Part shown: in pieces, positions 1-5,243 of the stretch | Numbering within the stretch: the first letter of the stretch is position 1 | Layout: each line of letters begins with the position of its first letter | From: Hydrogenophaga intermedia | GTDB taxonomy: Bacteria; Pseudomonadota; Gammaproteobacteria; Burkholderiales; Burkholderiaceae_C | Reading direction: 5' to 3' | Assembly (NCBI GenBank): GCA_945869245.1 | Contig: CAMBOY010000176.1 | Coordinates: 1-6,858 of the forward strand | Length of the DNA stretch: 6,858 nucleotides | The notes under the pieces: generated by a model | The model's database searches: none | What the model saw: only the letters and a program-made list of their open reading frames with translations | Told to the model about the DNA's origin: nothing | Translations under genes and position numbers: made by a program

Positions 1-335
1 TGTTCCACGATGCTGTTGAAAGCAGCAACGTCGTTCACGGCCAGATCGGCCAGGACCTTGCGGTCGATCTCGATCTGTGGCTTCGTCAGGCCGTTGGCGA
101 ACTGGCTGTACGTCAAGCCGCATGCGCGTGCACCGGCGTTGTTACGCGCGATCCAGAGCTGACGGAAGACGCGCTTCTTGTTGCGACGATCACGGTAGGC
201 GTATTGCCCAGCCTTCATCACCGCCTGTTTGGCGATGCGGAAGACGTTGCCGCGGCGGCCGCGGAAACCTTTGGCCAGAGCCAGAACTTTTTTGTGTCGG
301 GCGCGAGCCGTGACACCACGTTTGACGCGAGGCAT
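1..335 (-). CDS. rplT: 50S ribosomal protein L20, 3' end cut by window edge
   Basis: L20 binds 23S rRNA early in assembly of the large ribosomal subunit and in many bacteria also represses its own operon. The visible 111 residues begin MPRVKRGVTARARHKK and include the conserved basic stretch KGFRGRRGNVFRIAKQ, then RDRRNKKRVFRQLWI and the segment INAGARACGLTYSQF, all typical of L20. The family is close to 119 residues, so only about eight C-terminal residues lie beyond position 1. The start is set by ATG at 335-333, preceded on the minus strand by AAGGAG with a 7-8 nt spacer. It lies 25 nt downstream of rpmI and is almost certainly cotranscribed with it; pheS-pheT usually follow, outside this window. 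Nothing is odd apart from the truncation. Confidence 0.97.
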   Translation of the reverse strand, partial: MPRVKRGVTARARHKKVLALAKGFRGRRGNVFRIAKQAVMKAGQYAYRDRRNKKRVFRQLWIARNNAGARACGLTYSQFANGLTKPQIEIDRKVLADLAVNDVAAFNSIVE

Positions 336-360
336 ATGAGTTCTCCTTGTTCGTCGGTGA

Positions 361-564
361 TTACAGGCCAGCCATGGGCAGCATCTGTGCCATGTGACCC
401 ATATTGGTCTCATGGACAGTCACCGCACCGCGCAGGTGGCGCTTGTTCTTGGTGGTCTTCTTGGTCAGGATGTGACGTTTGAAGGCTTGACCGCGCTTGA
501 CGGTGCCACCCGGACGAACGCGAAAACGCTTTTTCGCGCTGCTCTTGGTCTTCATTTTGGGCAT
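361..564 (-). CDS. rpmI: 50S ribosomal protein L35
   Basis: L35 is a small basic protein of the large ribosomal subunit. The product is 67 residues, the usual family length: MPKMKTKSSAKKRFRV at the N terminus, then the signature region HILTKKTTKNKRHLRG around residues 31-46 and a hydrophobic C-terminal tail ending MLPMAGL. An ATG two codons upstream (giving MRMPKM) was rejected because the AGGAG ribosome binding site would sit one nucleotide from it; from the ATG at 564 the spacing is 7 nt. The reading frame is open further upstream to 654, but that extension does not resemble L35. rpmI follows infC after a 193-nt gap and precedes rplT by 25 nt. In E. coli translation of rpmI and rplT is coupled and repressed by L20; a similar arrangement is possible here. 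Confidence 0.96.
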   Translation of the reverse strand: MPKMKTKSSAKKRFRVRPGGTVKRGQAFKRHILTKKTTKNKRHLRGAVTVHETNMGHMAQMLPMAGL

Positions 565-757
565 TCTCATGCTCCTTTTCATTTGTGCTCGTGAGGCGCC
601 GCGAACCTTCCGCGGACTTGCTGGCCCCGAGCCACTTTTTGAGAACGGCGCCACAAGGGCATCGCTCGCTGAACACCGGATGGGCCGAAACCGCTCCGGT
701 GCCCCCGACGGTCGGGGACCAACCCGACCATCTGGTTCTTGTCAACCGCTGCCCGAA
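565..757 (-). promoter_or_regulatory. Structured infC-rpmI intergenic leader, candidate L20 control region
   Basis: This 193-nt gap has no credible gene. On the minus strand it holds two adjacent stable hairpins: one at 717-703 (CCCCGA/TCGGGG, 3-nt loop) and one at 701-674 (CACCGGA/TCCGGTG, 14-nt loop), separated by a single nucleotide. Neither has a U-tract, so they are not terminators. E. coli represses rpmI-rplT by L20 binding structured RNA upstream of rpmI, so this spacing and structure would fit, but no L20-specific motif was identified. A perfect TTGACA lies at 745-740, yet no acceptable -10 box follows at 15-19 nt, so no promoter is called. The rpmI ribosome binding site (AAAAGGAG) is at its 3' end. 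Confidence 0.4.
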
Positions 758-1360
758 TCAGGCCGCGGGGTTGGCGACCGCATCGGCCGCCGGTTTGGCA
801 GGTGCCGCACCCGGCTTTTTGCGGCCCGGCGCGATCATCATGATCATCTGCCGGCCTTCCAGCTTGGGAAACTGCTCCACCACAATCGTGTCGGCCAGAT
901 CGTCCCGGATGCGGTTGAGCAGAGCCAAACCGAGATCCTGGTGCGTGATCTCACGCCCACGGAACCGCAACGTCACCTTGCACTTGTCGCCGTCGTCTAG
1001 GAAGCGCCGGATATTGCGCATCTTGATCTGGTAATCGCCTTCGTCCGTACCCGGGCGAAACTTGATTTCCTTGATCTCGATCACCGTCTGCTTGGCCTTG
1101 GCCTCCGCAGCCTTCTTTTGTTCCTGGTACTTGAACTTGCCGTAGTCCATCAAGCGGCACACGGGCGGATTGGCGGTGGCGGCAATTTCAACCAAATCCA
1201 CATCCAGATCGCCTGCCATGCGCAAGGCTTCTTGCAAGCTGACAATACCCAGCGGTTCGTTCTCTGGGCCGTTGAGGCGGACCTCAGGGGCCATGATTTC
1301 ACGGTTCAGACGGTGCGCGCGCTCTTCGCGCTGGCGACGGTCACGAAAGTTCGTAGCGAT
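758..1360 (-). CDS. infC: Translation initiation factor IF-3, initiated at an ATC codon
   Basis: IF3 binds the 30S subunit, keeps it apart from 50S and rejects non-canonical start codons or mismatched initiator tRNA. With the proposed start the protein is 200 residues. The N domain covers about residues 20-88 and contains the family signature RLMDYGKFKYQEQK (69-82); a helical linker rich in Lys/Ala/Glu leads to the C domain (about 95-180), with IKEIKFRPGTDEGDY, KMRNIRRFL, KVTLRFRGREITH and the terminal LEGRQMIMMIAPGRKK. A low-complexity Ala/Pro tail follows. No in-frame ATG exists upstream of residue 23, while ATC at 1360-1358 sits 7 nt after AAAGGA, so ATC is the likely start. In E. coli infC uses AUU, and IF3 limits its own synthesis through that poor codon. 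It lies 89 nt downstream of thrS. Confidence 0.95.
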   Translation of the reverse strand: MATNFRDRRQREERAHRLNREIMAPEVRLNGPENEPLGIVSLQEALRMAGDLDVDLVEIAATANPPVCRLMDYGKFKYQEQKKAAEAKAKQTVIEIKEIKFRPGTDEGDYQIKMRNIRRFLDDGDKCKVTLRFRGREITHQDLGLALLNRIRDDLADTIVVEQFPKLEGRQMIMMIAPGRKKPGAAPAKPAADAVANPAA

Positions 1361-1367
1361 GGTGTTT

Positions 1368-1374
1368 TCCTTTG
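1368..1374 (-). promoter_or_regulatory. infC ribosome binding site that fixes the ATC start
   Basis: On the minus strand the sequence reads AAAGGAAAACACCATCGCT. The AAAGGA core is 7 nt from ATC, ideal spacing. The only longer in-frame option begins at a TTG at 1390, beside the upstream palindrome and without a Shine-Dalgarno match. Confidence 0.75.
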
Positions 1375-1398
1375 TGCGGGCAGACAACAAAATGGAAC

Positions 1399-1420
1399 AA
1401 ACCCGGCCATGGCCGGGTTT
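1399..1420 (-). terminator. Perfect 22-nt palindrome between thrS and infC, weak or leaky terminator
   Basis: The palindrome has 11-nt arms reading AAACCCGGCCA, fully self-complementary, able to form a GC-rich hairpin in either direction. On the thrS-infC (minus) side it is followed by GTTCCATTTTG, so the U-tract is short and interrupted; termination is probably partial, or the hairpin stabilises the thrS 3' end after processing. On the plus side it is followed by TCATG. It lies in the 89-nt gap, 29 nt after the thrS stop. Partial read-through would let infC be made both from thrS transcripts and from any promoter inside thrS, as known in E. coli. Confidence 0.55.
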
Positions 1421-1449
1421 TCATGCAGAACAATCACACGAACAGTGAT

Positions 1450-3357
1450 TCAAACGCGCTTGTGCACGTCGGACACCATCTGATCGAGGAAGGCTTGCAG
1501 TGGCATCACGCCCAGGTCTTTGTTGCCCCGGGCACGCACCGCCACCGCGCCAGCCGCCTTTTCCTTGTCGCCCACAACCAGGATGTAAGGCAGCTTTTGC
1601 AATGCATGCTCGCGTATTTTATACGTGATTTTCTCGTTGCGCAGGTCCAGATCAACCCTAAGCCCTTGATTTTTCAGCGTTTTGGCGATTTGCCGACAGT
1701 AATCGGACTGCGCATCGGTGATATTGAGGACCGCCACCTGCACCGGGGCCAACCAAGCGGGCAAGGCGCCTGCGTGTTGCTCGATCAAAATGCCGATGAA
1801 ACGCTCCAAGCTGCCCACAATGGCGCGGTGCAGCATGACCGGGCGGTGGCGGTTGCCGTCTTCGCCCACGTACTCGGCGTCCAAGCGCTCGGGCAAGTTG
1901 GGGTCGACCTGAATGGTGCCACATTGCCAGGGGCGACCCAACGCGTCCTTCAAGGTGTATTCGATCTTGGGGCCGTAAAAAGCGCCTTCGCCCGGCAGGT
2001 ACTCAAATTCGCAGCCCGAGGCGCGCAAGCCCTCAGCCAGGGCGCGTTCGGCTTTGTCCCAGCTCTCTTCGGTGCCAATGCGTTTGTCCGGCCGGGTGGA
2101 CAACTTGTAGATGATGTCGGTGAAACCGAAGTCTTTGTAGACCTTCTGCAGCAGCGTGGTGAAGGCTTGGACCTCGGCCTGGATTTGGTCCTCGGTACAG
2201 AAAATGTGGCCGTCGTCCTGCACAAAGCCGCGCACCCGCATGATGCCGTGCAAGCCGCCGCTGGGTTCGTTGCGGTGGCACTGACCAAACTCACCGTAGC
2301 GCAGCGGCAGATCGCGGTAGCTCTTGATGCCCTGCTTGTAAATGAGGATGTGGCCCGGGCAGTTCATCGGCTTTAAGGCGTAGTCGCGCTTTTCCGACTC
2401 GGTGGTGAACATGTTCTCGCGGTACTTATCCCAATGGCCAGTTTTTTCCCACAGGCTTTTGTCCAAAATCTGCGGGCCCTTGACCTCTTGGTAGCCGTTG
2501 TCGCGGTAGACCCGGCGCATGTACTGCTCCACCTCTTGCCACACGGTCCAGCCCTTGGGGTGCCAGAACACGTTGCCGGGCGAGTAGTCGTCGATGTGGA
2601 ACAAATCCAATTCGCGGCCGAGCTTGCGGTGGTCGCGCTTTTCGGCTTCTTCCAACATGGTGAGGTACTGCTGCAGATCTTCTTTGCTGGCCCAGGCGGT
2701 GCCATAGATGCGCTGCAGCATCTCGTTGTTGCTGTCGCCGCGCCAGTAGGCACCGGCCACTTTCATCAACTTGAAATGCTTGAGCTTGCCAGTGCTCGGC
2801 ACATGCGGACCACGGCAAAGGTCTTCAAAACCGCCTTCTCGGTACAGGCTCACGTCCTCGTTGGCCGGAATGCTGGCAATGATCTCGGCCTTGTAGTGTT
2901 CGCCAAGCCCTTTGAAATGCGCCACCGCCTCGTCGCGCGGCAGCACACGGCGCAGCACCGGCTCGTCTTTGGCGGCGAGCTCGCTCATTTTCTTTTCAAT
3001 CGTGGCCAAGTCTTCGGGGGTGAACGGGCGTTTGTACGAGAAGTCGTAATAAAAGCCGTGCTCGATCACCGGGCCGATGGTGACCTGGGCGTCGGGAAAC
3101 AATTCCTTCACAGCGTAAGCCAGCAGGTGGGCGGTGGAGTGGCGGATCATGTCCAGACCGTCGGCGTCTTTGGCGGTGACGATGGCCAGCGGCGCGTCTT
3201 CGGTGATGGGGTAGCTGGTGTCCACCAGCTTGCCGTGGACCTTGCCGCCCAGGGCGGCCTTGGCCAAGCCGCTGCCAATGGAGGCGGCGACCTCTGCCAC
3301 GGTGACTGGGCCCGGGAACTCACGTTGGGAACCGTCGGGGAGCGTGATGTGGATCAT
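1450..3357 (-). CDS. thrS: Threonyl-tRNA synthetase
   Basis: This cytoplasmic class II synthetase charges tRNA-Thr with threonine and hydrolyses mischarged Ser-tRNA-Thr. It is 635 residues (E. coli 642). A TGS domain (about 1-61) opens with MIHITLPDGSQ. The editing domain carries H73 and H77 in HSTAH plus C181 and H185 in CRGPH, all matching the editing-site residues of E. coli. The catalytic core (about 240-530) has the zinc ligands C333 (MNCPGH), H384 (DDGH) and H510 (MLH), the motif 2 arginine R362 and motif 3 GSLER ending at R519. The anticodon-binding domain is about 535-635. The start at 3357 matches the conserved N terminus; a longer frame to a TTG at 3408 would translate a terminator hairpin and was rejected. 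The ATG has no recognisable Shine-Dalgarno sequence. Upstream lies a leader ORF and attenuator-like hairpin; infC follows. Confidence 0.98.
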   Translation of the reverse strand: MIHITLPDGSQREFPGPVTVAEVAASIGSGLAKAALGGKVHGKLVDTSYPITEDAPLAIVTAKDADGLDMIRHSTAHLLAYAVKELFPDAQVTIGPVIEHGFYYDFSYKRPFTPEDLATIEKKMSELAAKDEPVLRRVLPRDEAVAHFKGLGEHYKAEIIASIPANEDVSLYREGGFEDLCRGPHVPSTGKLKHFKLMKVAGAYWRGDSNNEMLQRIYGTAWASKEDLQQYLTMLEEAEKRDHRKLGRELDLFHIDDYSPGNVFWHPKGWTVWQEVEQYMRRVYRDNGYQEVKGPQILDKSLWEKTGHWDKYRENMFTTESEKRDYALKPMNCPGHILIYKQGIKSYRDLPLRYGEFGQCHRNEPSGGLHGIMRVRGFVQDDGHIFCTEDQIQAEVQAFTTLLQKVYKDFGFTDIIYKLSTRPDKRIGTEESWDKAERALAEGLRASGCEFEYLPGEGAFYGPKIEYTLKDALGRPWQCGTIQVDPNLPERLDAEYVGEDGNRHRPVMLHRAIVGSLERFIGILIEQHAGALPAWLAPVQVAVLNITDAQSDYCRQIAKTLKNQGLRVDLDLRNEKITYKIREHALQKLPYILVVGDKEKAAGAVAVRARGNKDLGVMPLQAFLDQMVSDVHKRV

Positions 3358-3370
3358 GGTGAAGACAAAC

Positions 3371-3396
3371 AAAAAAGCGCGGTGGTGACCGCGCTT
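3371..3396 (-). terminator. Intrinsic terminator (attenuator) just upstream of thrS
   Basis: On the minus strand AAGCGCGGT (3396-3388) pairs perfectly with ACCGCGCTT (3383-3375) around a CACC loop, and a six-U run overlapping the stem end leads into GTTTG. This is a textbook Rho-independent terminator, but only in the minus direction: on the plus strand the hairpin is followed by GGTGACAG. It ends about 13 nt before the thrS ATG and lies after the aceA terminator, so it cannot serve aceA as primary terminator. Its only sensible role is conditional termination ahead of thrS. Confidence 0.75.
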
Positions 3397-3483
3397 GGTG
3401 ACAGACAAAACAACCGGTGCAGGCGCGAACTGCCGACCTCAAGGGGTCAGGGTGTGGGGCTCCCGAGGAGTTCGCGGTGTCAT
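3397..3483 (-). promoter_or_regulatory. thrS leader with mutually exclusive pairing segments
   Basis: The segments are given in transcript order on the minus strand. Segment 1, CGCGAACT (3476-3469), lies in codons 3-5 of the leader ORF. Segment 2, AGTTCGCG (3431-3424), is its exact 8-nt complement and starts 7 nt after the ORF stop. Segment 3 is the terminator 5' arm (3396-3388) and segment 4 its 3' arm. Segment 2 can also pair with segment 3 through CGCGC (3427-3423) and GCGCG (3394-3390) plus one G-U pair. So 1:2 and 3:4 are compatible, while 2:3 blocks both. This is the logic of ribosome-mediated attenuation: stalling at early Thr codons would mask segment 1 and favour antitermination. The 2:3 pairing is short, and no folding energies were calculated. 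Confidence 0.55.
3439..3483 (-). CDS. Putative Thr-rich leader peptide of thrS (14 aa)
   Basis: A 14-codon ORF encodes MTPRTPREPHTLTP and ends in TGA. Thr occupies positions 2, 5, 11 and 13 (codons ACA, ACT, ACC, ACC) and Pro four positions. ACA and ACT are expected to be infrequent in a GC-rich genome, so stalling on low Thr-tRNA would be sensitive there. A purine-rich AGAAAGG precedes the ATG with a rather long 10-nt spacer. The peptide itself probably has no function; translating it would report Thr-tRNA charging to the downstream hairpins, as in the E. coli thr and pheST leaders. Its position, between the aceA terminator and the terminator hairpin of thrS, and the overlap of its codons 3-5 with a pairing segment support this. 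With only 14 codons, chance enrichment cannot be excluded. Confidence 0.55.
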   Translation of the reverse strand: MTPRTPREPHTLTP

Positions 3484-3538
3484 AACCAAAGTGCCTTTCT
3501 CGCTCTTGTGGTGGGTTGCAACCGCCGCATTTTCCCAC

Positions 3539-3567
3539 AAAAAAAGCCCGGGCATGCCCGGGCTTTT
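3539..3567 (-). terminator. aceA: Strong intrinsic terminator of aceA
   Basis: A perfectly palindromic hairpin with GCCCGGG arms (centre between 3554 and 3555, CATG loop) is flanked by A and T runs. On the minus strand it is followed by seven U. It begins about 20 nt after the aceA stop codon, so it terminates aceA transcripts and separates them from the thrS operon. The symmetric flanks (TTTT on the plus side) could also work weakly in the other direction. Confidence 0.9.
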
Positions 3568-3587
3568 GGTGCGCCGACGGCGGCAGA

Positions 3588-4919
3588 TCAGTGGAACTGC
3601 TCTTCTTCAGTCGAGCCGGTCAGGGCCTTCACCGAAGACGAACCGCCCTGGATCACGGTGGTCACGTCGTCGAAGTAGCCCACACCCACTTCCTGCTGGT
3701 GCGACACGAAGGTGTAGCCTTTTTCGCGTGCAGCGAACTCAGGCTCTTGCACCATCTCGGTGTAATGCTTCATGCCTTCGCCTTGGGCGTAAGCGTGGGC
3801 AAACTGGAAGGTGATGAACCAGTTGATGTGGATACCAGCCAAGGTGATGAACTGGTATTTGTAACCCAGCGCCGACAGGTCTTCCTGGAAGGAAGCGATC
3901 TGGCTGTCGTTGAGGTTTTTCTTCCAGTTGAACGAGGGCGAGCAGTTGTACGACAGCAGCTTGCCAGGGCAGGCGGCGTGCACAGCTTGTGCAAATTCGC
4001 GGGCGAAGCCAATGTCTGGCACGCCGGTTTCGCACCACACCAAGTCGGCGTAGGGAGCGTATGCGACGCCACGGCTGATGGACTGCTCCAGACCGTTTTT
4101 GACGCGGTAGAAGCCTTCTTGGGTGCGCTCACCGGTGATGAAGGGCTTGTCGTTGTCGTCGTAGTCGCTGGTGATCAGGTTGGCGGCTTCGGCGTCGGTA
4201 CGGGCCAAAATCAGGGTGGACACACCCATGGTGTCGGCGGCGAAACGCGCAGCAATCAGCTTTTCAATGGCTTCGCGGGTAGGCACCAGCACCTTACCGC
4301 CCATGTGGCCGCACTTCTTGACAGCGGCGAGCTGGTCTTCGAAGTGAACGCCGGCGGCGCCGGAAGCGATCATGTTCTTCATCAGCTCGAAGGCATTCAA
4401 CACACCACCGAAACCGGCTTCGGCATCGGCCACGATCGGCAGGAAGAAGTCGATGAATTCCTTGCTGCCTGGCTCAATGCCCCGGCCCCACTGGATTTCG
4501 TCGGCGCGCTTGAAGGTGTTGTTGATGCGGCGCACCATGGTCGGCACCGAGTCGTAGGCGTAGAGCGACTGGTCGGGGTACATGGTCTCGGAGGTGTTGC
4601 CGTCGGCGGCAACTTGCCAGCCCGACAGGTACACGGCTTCCAGGCCAGCCTTGGCTTGTTGCATGGCTTGACCAGCAGAGATCGCGCCGAAGGCATTGAC
4701 GTAGCCCTTTTTGGCGCCGCCGTTGACCTTGTCCCACAGCTTCTCAGCACCGCGCTTGGCCAGCGTGTGCTCAATGGGCATGCTGCCGCGCAGACGCACC
4801 ACGTCGGCTGCGGAATAGCCGCGCTTGACACCTTTCCAACGGGGGTTGGTGGCCCAATCTTTTTCGAGGGCTTCGATTTGTTGCTGACGGCTGAGTTGCT
4901 CTTTGAGGGACTGGGGCAT
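3588..4919 (-). CDS. aceA: Isocitrate lyase
   Basis: Isocitrate lyase splits isocitrate into succinate and glyoxylate, the first step of the glyoxylate bypass needed for growth on acetate, fatty acids and other two-carbon sources. The 443-residue product has the length of the short bacterial class (E. coli 434). The catalytic signature KKCGHMGGKVLVPT begins at residue 201, with the active-site Cys at 203. Other conserved blocks are LSGWQVAADGN (98-108), YPDQSLY (114-120), PIVADAEAGFGG (161-172, metal/substrate binding), GAAGVHFEDQ (188-197), LILARTDAEAA (236-246) and SYNCSPSFNWKK (323-334). The ATG at 4919 has GGAG 6 nt upstream on the minus strand. It ends at a strong terminator, so it appears monocistronic. 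The malate synthase partner is not in this window. The upstream region carries operator-like palindromes, fitting carbon-source control. Confidence 0.98.
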   Translation of the reverse strand: MPQSLKEQLSRQQQIEALEKDWATNPRWKGVKRGYSAADVVRLRGSMPIEHTLAKRGAEKLWDKVNGGAKKGYVNAFGAISAGQAMQQAKAGLEAVYLSGWQVAADGNTSETMYPDQSLYAYDSVPTMVRRINNTFKRADEIQWGRGIEPGSKEFIDFFLPIVADAEAGFGGVLNAFELMKNMIASGAAGVHFEDQLAAVKKCGHMGGKVLVPTREAIEKLIAARFAADTMGVSTLILARTDAEAANLITSDYDDNDKPFITGERTQEGFYRVKNGLEQSISRGVAYAPYADLVWCETGVPDIGFAREFAQAVHAACPGKLLSYNCSPSFNWKKNLNDSQIASFQEDLSALGYKYQFITLAGIHINWFITFQFAHAYAQGEGMKHYTEMVQEPEFAAREKGYTFVSHQQEVGVGYFDDVTTVIQGGSSSVKALTGSTEEEQFH

Positions 4920-4994
4920 AACAGACTCCGATGGGTTGACAGGTGGATCGACTCAGCACCACATGCAATTGCGATGCCGATGGGTGTACTTTAA

Positions 4995-5037
4995 GTCTTA
5001 TACAAGACCTTGTGAAGCTCTTATGTCTTATATAAGA
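4995..5037. promoter_or_regulatory. Pair of TCTTATATAAGA-type palindromic sites, 30 bp apart
   Basis: Site one (4995-5008, GTCTTATACAAGAC) is a palindrome with one mismatched pair. Site two (5026-5037, TCTTATATAAGA) is perfect. Their centres are exactly 30 bp apart, about three helical turns, and a further TCTTAT half-site sits at 5019-5024. This is the look of a dimeric regulator binding cooperatively. Site two covers a candidate aceA -10 box, suggesting a repressor. The regulator is not identified. Confidence 0.55.
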
Positions 5038-5057
5038 GTAAATATTTTCTCAAGCAA
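5029..5057 (-). promoter_or_regulatory. aceA: Candidate aceA promoter
   Basis: On the minus strand TTGCTT (5057-5052) and TATATA (5034-5029) are spaced by 17 nt. The -10 box lies inside the perfect palindrome at 5026-5037. Transcription would begin near 5022 and give a leader of about 100 nt. The -35 match is weak (3 of 6), so this is a guess from spacing and context. Confidence 0.3.
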
Positions 5058-5074
5058 ATCAATCACTTAGATAT

Positions 5075-5121
5075 AAATTTCTCAATATGGAATATTTTTT
5101 CTTGTATTGAGAAATTTTTTT
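5075..5121. repeat. 13-bp perfect inverted repeat with 17-nt spacer
   Basis: AAATTTCTCAATA (5075-5087) is the exact reverse complement of TATTGAGAAATTT (5105-5117), with arm centres 30 bp apart. On the plus strand the second arm runs into a seven-T tract, so it resembles a terminator, but the stem is almost all A/T and no gene lies upstream to terminate. A paired operator is more likely. Confidence 0.6.
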
Positions 5122-5149
5122 GCACTGCAACACAGCATTTTTTCATATT
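5120..5149 (+). promoter_or_regulatory. Candidate promoter of the DMT transporter gene
   Basis: TTGCAC (5120-5125) and CATATT (5144-5149) are 18 nt apart, each matching the sigma-70 consensus at 4 of 6 positions. The -35 box coincides with the palindrome TTGCACTGCAA, so a regulator bound there could block RNA polymerase. The leader would be roughly 90 nt. Evidence is weak. Confidence 0.25.
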
Positions 5150-5243
5150 ACGGAACAGTGCTTGCTCATCATAAAATCCGCAACGGCGGCGGGGATTTTG
5201 GATTCACCGCGACGGTGCACCAGCCGCCCAGGAACGCACCGAT

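Larger units (their letters stand above)
4920..5243. promoter_or_regulatory. AT-rich divergent regulatory region between aceA and the DMT transporter gene
   Basis: This 324-nt region holds no credible gene. It is markedly richer in A/T than its surroundings, especially 4990-5150. It contains two TCTTAT-based palindromes near aceA, a 13-bp inverted repeat with a 17-nt spacer in the middle, and an 11-nt TTGCA-C-TGCAA palindrome at 5120-5130. Both divergent promoters should lie here. The stretch 5175-5243 returns to GC-rich sequence and looks like the 5' untranslated leader of the transporter gene. Confidence 0.7.

Noticed and set aside
740..745. Perfect TTGACA -35 box near the end of infC as an rpmI promoter
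   Set aside because: No AT-rich -10 box lies 15-19 nt downstream; the best spaced hexamer is TTGGTC.
410..745. 111-codon minus-strand frame overlapping rpmI
   Set aside because: It starts at TTG, lacks a ribosome binding site and runs out of frame through rpmI; its composition is that of a shadow frame.
1372..2376. Long plus-strand open frame (334 codons) opposite thrS, and similar frames opposite aceA (3516-4994) and thrS (2434-3678)
   Set aside because: These are antisense shadows created by GC-rich codon bias of thrS and aceA, whose minus-strand products are certain.
3358..3408. N-terminal extension of ThrRS to a TTG at 3408
   Set aside because: It would translate the terminator hairpin and U-tract, has no ribosome binding site, and the conserved ThrRS N terminus begins at the ATG at 3357.
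3483..3538. Sigma-70 promoter for thrS
   Set aside because: Candidates such as TTGTGG or TTGCAA have no credible -10 at the right spacing; a TATGAC overlapping the leader start has no matching -35. The promoter is left uncalled.
3358..3540. T-box riboswitch upstream of thrS
   Set aside because: T-boxes are found mainly in Firmicutes and some other Gram-positive groups, and I see no T-box core sequence; the short ORF and stems fit ribosome-mediated attenuation better.
5075..5121. Intrinsic terminator on the plus strand
   Set aside because: The stem is nearly all A/T and no plus-strand gene lies upstream, so termination is less likely than an operator role.
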